A stretch of DNA of 36,618 nucleotides from an uncultured Prevotellaceae bacterium (GCA_947168395.1 CAMVLT010000037.1:1-36618); one strand, 5' to 3'. Positions 1-10,036 are shown, counted from the first letter of the stretch. The notes: generated by a model not told the origin, from the letters alone. Program-made: numbers and translations.

Positions 1-344
1 GCGGTGATGAGACGTCCACGGATGACGTTCTTCTGCTGACGATAGAGCGTGACGTACGAATTAGCGATGAACTGCATCACAGGCTCACGGTCCTCCTTCA
101 GCACCAAGGCGATGAAGGCACGGGTCAAGGGCGTAGGCTCGCCACCAACAGCTGTCAGCAGCAAAGCCTCCTTCTTGTCCTTCGAGAGCATCGGATTGTC
201 TATCGTCTGACGAAGCTGCGGCACATCAATGTAGCTTTTGGCTAAGAGCTGCATTTCCTGATACACAGCGTCATCTAACTGCTGCTCAGTAGCACTCTTC
301 AGAAGAGCGCGGGCGTAGCGAACCGATATGACTCCTATATCCAT
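1..344 (-). CDS. atpH: F1Fo ATP synthase subunit delta (OSCP), partial
   Basis: The minus strand reads an uninterrupted frame from an ATG at 344 to the window edge. The protein begins MDIGVISVRYARALLKSA, which is the typical N-terminal helix of the delta/OSCP subunit (family start 'xxxRYAxALxxxA'). About 114 residues are visible of an expected 175-185, so the C-terminal part lies outside. The subunit joins the top of the F1 head to the peripheral b stalk. The gene lies 12 bases after the atpF stop, as expected for an operon, and atpA and atpG would be predicted to follow beyond the edge. The identification rests on the N-terminal motif plus position, and is firm. Confidence 0.93.
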   Translation of the reverse strand, partial: MDIGVISVRYARALLKSATEQQLDDAVYQEMQLLAKSYIDVPQLRQTIDNPMLSKDKKEALLLTAVGGEPTPLTRAFIALVLKEDREPVMQFIANSYVTLYRQQKNVIRGRLIT

Positions 345-356
345 ACGTTCAGTCGT

Positions 357-854
357 TTATTTATCAGTAGAAACTTCATCCAGCATACGGTTGATGAGAT
401 CCATCTGTGCCTTGTCGTCCTTCAGGTTCTGACGAAGAACCTTCTCGGCAATCTCGACACTAAGCGTAGCTACTTGCTTGCGGATGTCGGCAATGGCGGC
501 CTTCTTCTCCTGCTCGATGGCCACACGGGCATCTTCCAGCAGACGAGCACCCTCCTGACGGGCCTTGTCCTGAGCTTTCTCTACAATGGCATCACGGGTC
601 TCGGCAGCCTCTTTCAGAATCTGAGCCTGCTTCTCGCGTGCCTCCTGTAAGATGGATTCACCCTCTTTCTGTATATTGGCCAGTCGCTCGTTAGCCTCGT
701 GTGCTTTGCGCAACGAGTCGTCGATGAAAGCCTGACGCTCCTTCACCATCCCAGTGATGACGGGGAAGCCGAACTTCCAAAGCAGGAAGAACACCACGAG
801 GAACGTGATGGTCATCCAGAACAACAGACCAGTACTCGGAATCAATAAATCCAT
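357..854 (-). CDS. atpF: F1Fo ATP synthase subunit b
   Basis: A protein of 165 aa with one N-terminal membrane helix (about residues 8-30, LLFWMTITFLVVFFLLWKFG) followed by a long charged alanine- and glutamate-rich helix, which is the standard b-subunit design. It forms the peripheral stalk that holds the alpha/beta head still against the rotating c ring. Length is normal for the family (about 155-170). It lies between atpE and atpH on the same strand. A 106-base spacer with a hairpin separates it from atpE, which is longer than the other gaps in this operon. Confidence 0.96.
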   Translation of the reverse strand: MDLLIPSTGLLFWMTITFLVVFFLLWKFGFPVITGMVKERQAFIDDSLRKAHEANERLANIQKEGESILQEAREKQAQILKEAAETRDAIVEKAQDKARQEGARLLEDARVAIEQEKKAAIADIRKQVATLSVEIAEKVLRQNLKDDKAQMDLINRMLDEVSTDK

Positions 855-869
855 ACGCTGATTCTTTTT

Positions 870-952
870 AACGTAGTTAATGGGAGTTATTGGAAGTTAT
901 CGCGGTCCCTTCGGCACCAGCCGACTAACTCCTGTTAACTCCTGCTAACTCC
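870..952. repeat. Decamer repeat and inverted repeat between atpE and atpF
   Basis: TAACTCC occurs three times at an exact 10-base spacing (926-932, 936-942, 946-952). Opposed copies GGAGTTA (883-889) and GGAAGTTA (892-899) lie to the left, so the spacer can fold into a hairpin, with CGCGG and GCCG supplying an inner stem. In the transcribed (minus) direction it lies just after atpE. It may be an intergenic repeat or an RNA-stabilising hairpin. Confidence 0.75.
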
Positions 953-960
953 TTATTACA

Positions 961-1203
<243 letters not shown>

Positions 1204-1254
1204 TTAAGTTTTAATTGTTTATTAATCTTGTTGTTTTGTTTTTTCGTTTTGACG

Positions 1255-2307
1255 TTATTCGTGTCCTTCTGGTTCAACTCTTGCCAAGCCGATGAACACG
1301 GCGGAGAGCATGGTGAATACCATAGCCTGGATGAAGCAGACCAGACATTCGAGACACATCATGAAGACGCTCATAATGACTGACAGCGCCGACATGGACA
1401 ACTGTACGGCCACAGCCTGCGAAGCCACCAAGAAGATAATGCAGGTGATAGCCACAGCAATGGCATGACCAGCCATCATGTTGGCAAAAAGTCGAATCAT
1501 CAAGGCGAAAGGCTTCGTGAAGATGCCGACGAACTCAATCACAGGAATGATGGGTATCGGCGCCTTGAGCCACGTAGGAACTTCGGGCCAGAAGATGTCC
1601 TTCCAGTAATGCTTGTTACCCGAGAACTGCACAATAAGGAAAGTGCAGAGGGCCAGGAAGAACGTCACGGCGATATTGCCAGTCACATTGCCTGAGCCAG
1701 GAGGGAACGGTATCAAGCCCATCACATTGCAGGTGAAGATGAAGAAGAAGCAGGTAAGCAGGTAGGGCGTGTACTTCTCGTACCCCTTGCCTACACCAGG
1801 CTTGATAATTTCATCCACCACGTACATCACCATCATCTCGATAAAGCCTACGAAGCCACCAGGTGCCGAGTCCGAAGCCTTGCGGTTCTTGTACCAGCGG
1901 GCGCTGAGCAGGATGCAGCAAAGCAGGATGGCCACATTGATGAACATCACGGCAACAGTCTTGGTGATGGAGAGGTCGAGAACAGGCTGACCCGCCTCGA
2001 CTATCTTGCCTGCATGTTCACCCTCGGTGGCGATGGCCAGCCCATAAGGACCTTGGCGCAGTCCGTTGGCATCGGCGTGATGCTCGAACTGTGACGAGCA
2101 GAACACATGCCAGCCTGTGGACGAGTTGACGATAACAGGCAGAGGTATGACGATGGCCGTCTCGCCTTCGCCTGTCACATGCCATTCGTGTGAGTCCTTG
2201 ATATGCTCAAGCACCACCTCCTTGGCCGAGAAGTCCTCTGCCTTCATCGCCGGCACCATCGCCAAAAGCATGAGTGCCATGCAAAGCAGTCGTTTCGTGT
2301 GATTCAT
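1255..2307 (-). CDS. atpB: F1Fo ATP synthase subunit a
   Basis: A protein of 350 aa, longer than the 240-270 aa of the enterobacterial protein. It starts with a signal-like segment (residues 1-23, MNHTKRLLCMALMLLAMVPA...) and a soluble region to about residue 110, then membrane helices. The conserved channel arginine lies in LMIRLFANMMAGH. Extended N termini of this kind are typical of the subunit in Bacteroidetes. It provides the proton half-channels next to the c ring. It follows the small atpI-like gene by 9 bases and precedes atpE by 57 bases, all in one operon. Confidence 0.96.
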   Translation of the reverse strand: MNHTKRLLCMALMLLAMVPAMKAEDFSAKEVVLEHIKDSHEWHVTGEGETAIVIPLPVIVNSSTGWHVFCSSQFEHHADANGLRQGPYGLAIATEGEHAGKIVEAGQPVLDLSITKTVAVMFINVAILLCCILLSARWYKNRKASDSAPGGFVGFIEMMVMYVVDEIIKPGVGKGYEKYTPYLLTCFFFIFTCNVMGLIPFPPGSGNVTGNIAVTFFLALCTFLIVQFSGNKHYWKDIFWPEVPTWLKAPIPIIPVIEFVGIFTKPFALMIRLFANMMAGHAIAVAITCIIFLVASQAVAVQLSMSALSVIMSVFMMCLECLVCFIQAMVFTMLSAVFIGLARVEPEGHE

Positions 2308-2316
2308 TGTTTTACT

Positions 2317-2580
2317 TTAATGTCTTAATTTCAGTGTTACTACCATCATTATCGCGTACATTATCAATATAATTAAGGCGAAGCGGATGGCATCTTCTCT
2401 CGTTGGGGCGAAGAATACGTATAGGCCGACCACTGTAGCGACGAGCAGCATACGTATCGTTGCCATCACGAGGTAGAAGTGAACCAAGTGTTCCGGCGAC
2501 CGGCTCTTGACCAAGTCGTAGCCTTTCACGTAGGCCACCCCTAAGAGCGTGAAGAACAGTGCGGCAAGGAAATACGTCAT
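2317..2580 (-). CDS. Small membrane protein of the ATP synthase operon (AtpI-like)
   Basis: A protein of 87 aa with about three hydrophobic segments (around residues 2-20, 33-58 and 65-82). Its ATG overlaps the atpC stop (ATGA at 2577-2580), so the two are translationally coupled. Position between atpC and atpB matches a small membrane protein found at this place in many Bacteroidetes ATP synthase operons, often described as the atpI or 'gene 1' counterpart. A role in ring assembly or ion supply is inferred from position only; no sequence motif shows it. Confidence 0.75.
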   Translation of the reverse strand: MTYFLAALFFTLLGVAYVKGYDLVKSRSPEHLVHFYLVMATIRMLLVATVVGLYVFFAPTREDAIRFALIILIMYAIMMVVTLKLRH

Positions 2581-2810
2581 TCTGTCTTTTCGACACAGAC
2601 GGAGACTTCGTTCTGCTGCACTTCGACGAATCCGCCGAGGATTTCCAGCTGCTTCCCGTCGAACTCCACAACTCCCTTAGTGAGTGTCGAGATGATGGGT
2701 GCATGGCCGGTGAGTATCTCGAAGTTGCCCTGCGTTCCGGGCACCTTCACGCTCTCAACCTCTCCGGTGAATTCTATCCTCTCAGGCGAAACTATCTTTA
2801 GCGTCAACAT
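2577..2810 (-). CDS. atpC: F1Fo ATP synthase subunit epsilon, short form
   Basis: A protein of 77 aa starting MLTLKIVSPERIEFTGEVESV and containing GNFEILTGHAP, the signature of the N-terminal beta-sandwich of the epsilon subunit. It ends directly after that sandwich, so the C-terminal helical hairpin found in the 130-140 aa enterobacterial protein is absent. The sandwich alone is enough to attach the central stalk to the c ring. The start lies 5 bases after the atpD stop, and the end overlaps the next gene by ATGA. Confidence 0.94.
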   Translation of the reverse strand: MLTLKIVSPERIEFTGEVESVKVPGTQGNFEILTGHAPIISTLTKGVVEFDGKQLEILGGFVEVQQNEVSVCVEKTE

Positions 2811-2815
2811 AGGCT

Positions 2816-4348
<1,533 letters not shown>

Positions 4349-4389
4349 TTAATATTTAAAGATATTTGTTTTTAGTATCAAATCGCCTA

Positions 4390-4419
4390 CAAAGATAGGC
4401 ATTATTTTTGTAATACAAA
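4390..4419 (-). promoter_or_regulatory. Promoter of the atpD operon
   Basis: On the minus strand TATCTTTG (4397 to 4390) matches the Bacteroidetes -7 box TAnnTTTG, with TTTG (4419 to 4416) 18 bases upstream as the -33 box. Predicted start near 4386, giving a leader of about 44 bases before the atpD ATG. The spacer is slightly short of the usual 19-21. A 17-base near-palindrome (TTTTTGTA-A-TACAAAAA) overlaps the -33 region. Confidence 0.7.
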
Positions 4420-4481
4420 AACTTTTAGGCCTATTTTTTTTGCCAAAAGGTCAACAAATATGCTCCAATCAGTTTGGAACA

Positions 4482-5366
4482 TCAAACTATGATGCGCGTT
4501 TTTCGGTAATTATCGCGGAATTCGGAGGGACTGCACCCCTTTTTCTTCTTGAAGATGCGATTAAAATTGCTCAAGTTGTTGAACCCGCAGGCATAGCTGA
4601 TTTCCGAGATGGAATCTGTACTGTCAACCAGCTTACGGCAGGCATAGCCTAAACGGAGGTCAATGATGTAGTCGCTAAGGTTACGCCCCGTTCGCAACTT
4701 GAAAAAGCGGCTGAAGGCCGAAGGACTCATGCCGACGAGGTCGGCCAGCTTGCCCAGGCGGATTTCGTCACGGTAGTTGTTGATGATATAGTTCTTCACC
4801 TTCTGCACCCGACGTGAGTCGCTCTCAGTCTCGACCTTGGCATAACTGCTGGTGGCCAGGGTGCGTGCGCCGTCACACTTGGAGAGCTCATACAGGATGG
4901 TCAGGAATTGTACGAATGCGTAAAAGCTATCCTTGATGCTGCTAAGTGTTGTCAGCTGATTGTAGACCTTCATGATGGCGTGGAGTGGGAAGCAAAGTCC
5001 CTTCCGGGCTTCGACCATCATCTGCTTCATAGAGTTGAACGGGTTACGGCCAAACATCCCGCTGTCGCTCAGGTCAAGGTCGAACTGGATGGTAATCTCG
5101 CGAATGTCAGGACTGACGCAGGTGTTCTGCTCCCACACGTGTTCCAAGTCAGGACTCGTGATAAGCACCAGGTCGAACTCGCCAATCACCTCGTTAGAGT
5201 CGCCAACGATGCGGCGCACACCCGAAGCATGCTCCACAAAGTTCAGTTCATAGACCTCATGATTATGAATGGGGTAAGTAAATTCACTCTTTCGACGGTC
5301 TGCTATATACAGTACGTCCTTACCCATAAGAGGGGTAATCTCGTGAATAACCTTCGACTCCTCCAT
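4482..5366 (-). CDS. AraC-family transcriptional regulator
   Basis: A protein of 294 aa. Residues about 15-100 look like a cupin sensing domain (HNHEVYELNFVEHASG, then a GEFDLVLITSPDLEHVWE segment). Residues about 190-290 form the paired helix-turn-helix DNA-binding domain of the AraC family: LADLVGMSPSAFSRFFKLRTG followed by DSISEISYACGFNNLSNFNRIFKKKKGCSPSEFR. The start lies 16 bases after the dapA stop, so the two genes are probably co-transcribed. The ligand cannot be read from the sequence. The domain design suggests control of sugar or surface functions as in relatives, but no target is identified here. Confidence 0.92.
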   Translation of the reverse strand: MEESKVIHEITPLMGKDVLYIADRRKSEFTYPIHNHEVYELNFVEHASGVRRIVGDSNEVIGEFDLVLITSPDLEHVWEQNTCVSPDIREITIQFDLDLSDSGMFGRNPFNSMKQMMVEARKGLCFPLHAIMKVYNQLTTLSSIKDSFYAFVQFLTILYELSKCDGARTLATSSYAKVETESDSRRVQKVKNYIINNYRDEIRLGKLADLVGMSPSAFSRFFKLRTGRNLSDYIIDLRLGYACRKLVDSTDSISEISYACGFNNLSNFNRIFKKKKGCSPSEFRDNYRKTRIIV

Positions 5367-5382
5367 TACGAAAGAAGAGACA

Positions 5383-6270
5383 TCAAATCTTCAATTCCTT
5401 CAGTATTTCCGACATACGCTGCATGTTCTTGATGCGCATAGGCACAAGTGGCAGGCGGAGTACGTTCTCAATGAAACCCATCTCGTGAAGCATCGCCTTT
5501 ACACCGGCAGGATTTCCGTCGACGAAGAGCAACGAGAACAAGTCGGTGAAACGGTGATGAATCTTGCGGGCAGGGTCGTACTCACCAAGCATCTGCAGAC
5601 GTATCATCTTCGAAAACTCCTTGGGCAGCGCGTTGCCGATAACCGAGATGACACCTACGGCACCACAGCTGACCATCGGGAACGTCAGCGAGTCGTCGCC
5701 ACTGATGACATCGAAGTCGCGGGGCTTGTTCTTGATTATCTCGTCCACCTGCTCCAAGTTACCGCTGGCTTCCTTGATGGCTACGATATTCTTACAGTCG
5801 CGAGCCAGTCTGACGGTAGTCTCAGCCTTCATGTTGATACCTGTACGGCCAGGCACATTGTAAAGCACAACAGGTAACTCCGTAGCGGCGGCGATAGCCT
5901 TGAAATGCTGGTAGAGACCTTCCTGCGAGGGCTTGTTGTAATAGGGGCATACGCTGAGAATGCCGTCGATGCCCTTGAAGTCGCCAGTTTTCAGTTCCTC
6001 CACCACGGCAGCCGTATTATATCCACCGCATCCCATCAAGATAGGAACACGTGCCTGTACGATATCAACCACCAAGTCCTTGATGGTTTTCTTCTCCTCT
6101 GCCGTCAGTGTAGGCGTCTCGCCTGTTGTAGCCAATATACAAAAGAAGTCGGCACCGTTGTCCAACTGATACTGCACCAAACGCTTCAGTGAGCTGTAGT
6201 CAACGGAGCCGTCTACTTTGAACGGGGTAATCAGGGCTATACCCAACCCCTTGAATATGTTTTGTACCAT
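5383..6270 (-). CDS. dapA: 4-hydroxy-tetrahydrodipicolinate synthase
   Basis: A protein of 295 aa, normal for DapA, which condenses pyruvate with aspartate semialdehyde at the first committed step of diaminopimelate and lysine synthesis in the cytoplasm. Key residues are visible: the TTGE segment (Thr48-Thr49), the proton-relay tyrosine in LYNVPGRTG (Tyr137), and the Schiff-base lysine in AIKEASG (Lys166). The start MVQNIFKGLGIALITPF is standard. It is the first gene of a probable two-gene unit with the AraC regulator and has a good promoter just upstream. Confidence 0.97.
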   Translation of the reverse strand: MVQNIFKGLGIALITPFKVDGSVDYSSLKRLVQYQLDNGADFFCILATTGETPTLTAEEKKTIKDLVVDIVQARVPILMGCGGYNTAAVVEELKTGDFKGIDGILSVCPYYNKPSQEGLYQHFKAIAAATELPVVLYNVPGRTGINMKAETTVRLARDCKNIVAIKEASGNLEQVDEIIKNKPRDFDVISGDDSLTFPMVSCGAVGVISVIGNALPKEFSKMIRLQMLGEYDPARKIHHRFTDLFSLLFVDGNPAGVKAMLHEMGFIENVLRLPLVPMRIKNMQRMSEILKELKI

Positions 6271-6298
6271 GATGTTACCTTTTGCGTCTAAAACGCTG

Positions 6299-6330
6299 CA
6301 AAATTACACAAAAAGATTCGATTCTGCAAC
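6299..6330 (-). promoter_or_regulatory. Promoter of dapA
   Basis: On the minus strand TAATTTTG (6306 to 6299) fits the TAnnTTTG box, and GTTG (6330 to 6327) sits 20 bases upstream as a one-mismatch -33 box. The predicted start is about 25 bases before the dapA ATG. Confidence 0.7.
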
Positions 6331-6351
6331 ATTTTAGTCAAAAAACATCAG

Positions 6352-9078
6352 TTACTTCACCACTTTCTTACCATCAACGATGTTCAGTCCCTTCTGCATA
6401 GCACTTCTTTTCACACCATCGAGGCCGTAAACGGATGAGGGGTGAGGGGTGAGGGATGAGGGAGAATGAACGGCCGTCACCTGGCCGCCGCCCATGATGG
6501 TCTTTACATCCTCGGCACTGACGGCATAGTTATAGATACGTACGTCGTCGAGGTCGGCCGACAGCAGGGCGTCTGTCAGCGACTGGCTGCGACCGAGGTA
6601 GTTCAGCACGGTGCCGATGTCGTTAGGGCGAATGGTAATGCCTGTGCTCGAAGCCACTTCCTCGCCGTCGACGTAGATGGCCGTCTTGTCCTTCGCCATC
6701 GTGACTGCCACGTGTTTCCACTGGCTGGTCGGCAACTTGCTCTGGCCTTTGACCACCTGCTCGTCGCCTCCGTTCTTGATGGCGAAACTCAGTACGGTGC
6801 CATTGTTGGGCGTCAAGTACAGATAATGGTTGGCGTCGTAGCCAAAGTCAAACAGGTGCTGCTTACTGGCACTGTTGCGCAGGAACACCCACATCGAGAC
6901 CGTCAGCTCGTCGCTGTTAGCAACTTCGTAGGGCAGCTGCACGTACTGGTTGGCACTGGCCGTGAGCCGCAAAGCCTTCTGCCCCTGCATGCCCCCCTCT
7001 ATATAGTTGGCCGAGCCGCCAACGGCACCATCCATCATGTTCTCGGTGGCATCGTTCACATTGTCCTCCATCTGCCAGCAGGCCACCATCGCAGGTTCAC
7101 CTGTAGGCATGGCCTCGATGGCTTCAGAGGCCTCCGACAGGTTCTGGGCCTGGTCGATGGCTTTCACCTTATATATATATATAGTGCCCTGACGGCAGTT
7201 GTTGTCGGTAAACGTGGTGGTGGTCAGCTTGCGGGCAATGGTGTTCCACTCCTCTGTACCTTTAGGGGCACGTATTACCATGTAGCCCTCTAAGTCTTCA
7301 TCTTGATTGGCCGTCCACGACAAAGAGACAGAGGCAGGATGAGCATCAGCCGTCAGCCCCAAGGGCTGGGCAGGTGCAGCTGTTTCATACTCTACGTCTA
7401 TAGGCAGGAACCTGAACAGCATACGGTCGCGGGCTGCCTCAGTCAGCATAGGAGTTTGGATAAGCTTGGAAATGGTGTTGGCCGCCGAGGCCATGTAGAG
7501 TGCACTCTCGCGGTTGCGCAGGTAGTAATAGCCGTCACCGGCATATTCCAGGTACCACTGTTCGTTGCTGGTAGGTGCATCCTGCGTCCAGGCAATGAGG
7601 TCGGCAGTCCCTGTGGAATAGTCCCTCACGTTCATGCGGATTTTCGGATTGTCAACCGACTCAATGTCGTAGAAACTATAGTCGCCCCCTGTTCGGCTGC
7701 TGCAAGGTTTCACCGTCCATTGCTGTTTCTTGTTGGTAGCCGAGAATTTCTGCTGCATGATGTTACTGCCGTTATTGGTATAGCCGACAACGGCCCCCGT
7801 CTTCTTGTTCACCAGTTTGTAAATGCCATTCAGCGCACAGGGGGCCACGTCTTCGCCCCAGGTGACATCGATGACGCGCTCGGCGTTGGTCTGTCCGTTC
7901 TGGTAACTGCCGGCTTTTCCGCCGGGTATCTCCATCATGAACTCACGCACGGGGCCGTAACCGTCGTAGTAGACATCACGGTCGTGCGAGACAAACTGGT
8001 AGGTGGTGGTTGCTCCCTGACGTTCACTCGAACCGATGAAGGCTTTTATCCTACCGTCGTCGTGACGCCATACCGAGGCCGCCGTCCAGTTGTTACGGTG
8101 CTCACCGTAAGCCAGGCGCTCACCATGGCGGCTAATCTGGCAGAACTCGCCACGGGTACGGCTGTCGAAGCCCCACCAGATACCCACCGTCATGCCATAT
8201 TCCAGTCCCACCATAGCCTCCACGGTGTTGTGCATCTCGTCGTCATAGCCAATCTTACCGTCCTTGGCAACCTGCTGGTAGAAGCGTGCAAAGTTGGCAA
8301 ACGAGCCAGCCAACTGGTGGGTGTTTCCCCAGTCGTAGTACTGCTTGCCAGGCACGTACCAGTTCAGGGCCTGGTCGTCGTTCAGCGTGTTGCCGCCAGC
8401 AATCACGGCACCGTCCAGCACTTCTGCGTAGTTTTGCTTTAGGGTCTTGGCCACGTCACGCTCGTTAGCAGCCGTGCCTTGATACAAGTCTCCATTTTCG
8501 TAGTCTGGTTCATTGAAGGGCGACACACCTACAATGGGGTGCTTCGTGTTCTTTTGCATCCAAGCCACATGGGCGGCAATCATAGCCGACCAATGCTCAA
8601 TGTTTGCTTTAGAAGTGTTTCCCGACTTCGTTGTGTAATAAGCATTTACATTCGGACCTGTGTGACCTGAAGGTCTGTATCCGTTGTCGCAATTGAGCAC
8701 TAACGGCAGGGTCGTTGAAACCACCTGGTTGAATAGGTTCGACCGTTCGCGCAGTCCTGATATTTGGTCATTCGTCAGTGCCGTATCACCTTTCAGGGGA
8801 TTGAGCACCCTGAACGAGCTACGCCCTATGCCGACGTTCTCCTTGCCCATGTGGTTGACACCTTTTTTCAGGTTCTGTCCGTTAATCCATGCCAAATCCA
8901 GCCCCCAAGTGGGCTGGAAACGTATGCCCTCGCCTTTGGTGTCGAACGCCATCGAGACGTCGGCCTTCTTGTAGGCAGGCAGGTAAAGGCTTGATGACGA
9001 GCGTGTGTCATCTTGCGCCGAGGCTGTTGCCGCGAACAGGGCGGCAACAGCCATCAGGAAAAATCGTTGTCTACTCAT
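6352..9078 (-). CDS. Secreted multidomain glycosidase-like protein (GH30-type barrel, ricin-like, FN3, LamG)
   Basis: A protein of 908 aa. Residues 1-22 are a signal peptide ending in SAQ. Residues about 40-400 resemble a clan A (GH30-like) barrel: GVSPFNEP holds a likely acid/base glutamate (Glu190), and Glu281 or Glu287 in DDEMHNTVEAMVG could be the nucleophile. Residues about 415-560 look like a ricin-type beta-trefoil (GIYKLVNKKTGAVV..., QQWTVKP), 570-660 an FN3 domain, and 668-850 a LamG/concanavalin-like domain (MVACWQMEDNVND, IYVDGEEVAS, LDDVRIYNY). The end GLNIVDGKKVVK resembles the short Prevotella export tail. The substrate is unknown; a host or plant polysaccharide is a guess. It starts 4 bases after the band-7 gene. 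A (TA)7 tract (7170-7183) and a heptamer repeat lie inside it. Confidence 0.8.
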   Translation of the reverse strand: MSRQRFFLMAVAALFAATASAQDDTRSSSSLYLPAYKKADVSMAFDTKGEGIRFQPTWGLDLAWINGQNLKKGVNHMGKENVGIGRSSFRVLNPLKGDTALTNDQISGLRERSNLFNQVVSTTLPLVLNCDNGYRPSGHTGPNVNAYYTTKSGNTSKANIEHWSAMIAAHVAWMQKNTKHPIVGVSPFNEPDYENGDLYQGTAANERDVAKTLKQNYAEVLDGAVIAGGNTLNDDQALNWYVPGKQYYDWGNTHQLAGSFANFARFYQQVAKDGKIGYDDEMHNTVEAMVGLEYGMTVGIWWGFDSRTRGEFCQISRHGERLAYGEHRNNWTAASVWRHDDGRIKAFIGSSERQGATTTYQFVSHDRDVYYDGYGPVREFMMEIPGGKAGSYQNGQTNAERVIDVTWGEDVAPCALNGIYKLVNKKTGAVVGYTNNGSNIMQQKFSATNKKQQWTVKPCSSRTGGDYSFYDIESVDNPKIRMNVRDYSTGTADLIAWTQDAPTSNEQWYLEYAGDGYYYLRNRESALYMASAANTISKLIQTPMLTEAARDRMLFRFLPIDVEYETAAPAQPLGLTADAHPASVSLSWTANQDEDLEGYMVIRAPKGTEEWNTIARKLTTTTFTDNNCRQGTIYIYKVKAIDQAQNLSEASEAIEAMPTGEPAMVACWQMEDNVNDATENMMDGAVGGSANYIEGGMQGQKALRLTASANQYVQLPYEVANSDELTVSMWVFLRNSASKQHLFDFGYDANHYLYLTPNNGTVLSFAIKNGGDEQVVKGQSKLPTSQWKHVAVTMAKDKTAIYVDGEEVASSTGITIRPNDIGTVLNYLGRSQSLTDALLSADLDDVRIYNYAVSAEDVKTIMGGGQVTAVHSPSSLTPHPSSVYGLDGVKRSAMQKGLNIVDGKKVVK
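6434..6461. repeat. Four-copy heptamer repeat inside the glycosidase-like gene
   Basis: Four adjacent units of G(A/G)TGAGG (6434-6440, 6441-6447, 6448-6454, 6455-6461). They encode the serine- and proline-rich linker (PSSLTPHPSS) just before the C-terminal tail. Seven is not a multiple of three, so gain or loss of a unit would change the tail's frame. Confidence 0.85.
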
Positions 9079-9082
9079 ACGC

Positions 9083-10036
9083 TTAGTCAGCTTTGAACAA
9101 ATCCTTAATGCCGCCGATAGAGCCGAGCAGGTTGGTAGCCTCGTAAGGCAGGTAGACGGTCTTCGTCTTGTCGCCCTCGGCCAGTTCCTGCATCATCTGT
9201 ATATACTTCTGGGCCAGCAGGTAGTTGGCAGGGTTGGTCGACTTGCCCACAGCCTCGGTAATCAGCTCGATAGCCTTCGCTTCTGCCTCGGCCACACGGA
9301 TGCGTGCCTGGGCCTCACCTTCAGCCTGGAGTATGGCCTCCTGCTTAGCAGCCTCGGCCTTGTTCACGATGGCAGTCTTCTCACCTTCCGAAGCCAGGAT
9401 TTCGGCGGCCTTCTGTCCTTCTGAGGTCAGAATCTGGGCACGCTTGTTACGCTCAGCCTGCATCTGCTTCTCCATAGCGGTCAGCACCGAGTCGGGAGGC
9501 GTGATGTCCTGCAGCTCCACACGGTTCACCTTCACGCCCCACTTGTCGGTAGCGTCGTCGAGTACGGCCGACAGCTTCTTGTTGATGGTGTCGCGCGAGG
9601 TCAGCGTCTCGTCAAGTTCCAGCTCACCGATGATGTTACGCAGCGTGGTCTGCGTCAGCTTCTCGATGGCGTTGGGCAGGTTGTTAATCTCGTAGGTAGC
9701 CTTGAAGGGGTCTACAATCTGGAAGTACAGCAGGGCGTTGATTTCCGTCTGCACGTTGTCCTTCGTAATCACGTTCTGCTTCGGAAAGTCGTACACCTGT
9801 TCGCGCAGGTCGATGGTCGTAGAATACTGGTAGCGGCCATGATTCAGCACCACAATCGACTTGGGACGGTCGATAAACGGGATGATGATGTTGATACCCG
9901 GCTGCAGTGTGGCATAGTAGCGGCCTAAGCGCTCCACAATCTTGGTTTCCGACTGAGGGATAATCACAAGCGCCATCTTTGCGAAAAGAATCACGCAAAC
10001 GACAATGGCAATCAAAACGTAAGTCATAATATCCAT
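9083..10036 (-). CDS. SPFH/band-7 membrane protein (stomatin/QmcA-like)
   Basis: A protein of 317 aa with an N-terminal membrane anchor (about residues 4-26) and a band-7 domain (residues about 28-200: VERLGRYYATLQPGINIIIPFIDR, the segment LDETLTSRDTINKKL, VNRVELQDITPP). An alanine- and glutamate-rich coiled coil follows (about 195-260). Proteins of this kind form large oligomeric assemblies on membranes and often pair with NfeD proteins; here the NfeD-like gene lies directly upstream (27 bases). It is probably in one unit with the upstream HTH regulator and the downstream glycosidase-like gene. The exact function is not known from sequence. Confidence 0.92.
   Translation of the reverse strand: MDIMTYVLIAIVVCVILFAKMALVIIPQSETKIVERLGRYYATLQPGINIIIPFIDRPKSIVVLNHGRYQYSTTIDLREQVYDFPKQNVITKDNVQTEINALLYFQIVDPFKATYEINNLPNAIEKLTQTTLRNIIGELELDETLTSRDTINKKLSAVLDDATDKWGVKVNRVELQDITPPDSVLTAMEKQMQAERNKRAQILTSEGQKAAEILASEGEKTAIVNKAEAAKQEAILQAEGEAQARIRVAEAEAKAIELITEAVGKSTNPANYLLAQKYIQMMQELAEGDKTKTVYLPYEATNLLGSIGGIKDLFKAD

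Noticed and set aside
2312..2704. A 130-aa minus-strand frame overlapping atpC and the AtpI-like gene
   Set aside because: Out of frame with two supported genes and lacking conserved features. The ATGA overlap of the real genes explains the region.
7303..8442. A 379-aa plus-strand open frame opposite the glycosidase-like gene
   Set aside because: It is antisense to a clear multidomain protein, has no domain or signal of its own, and lacks a promoter. It arises from codon bias on the other strand.
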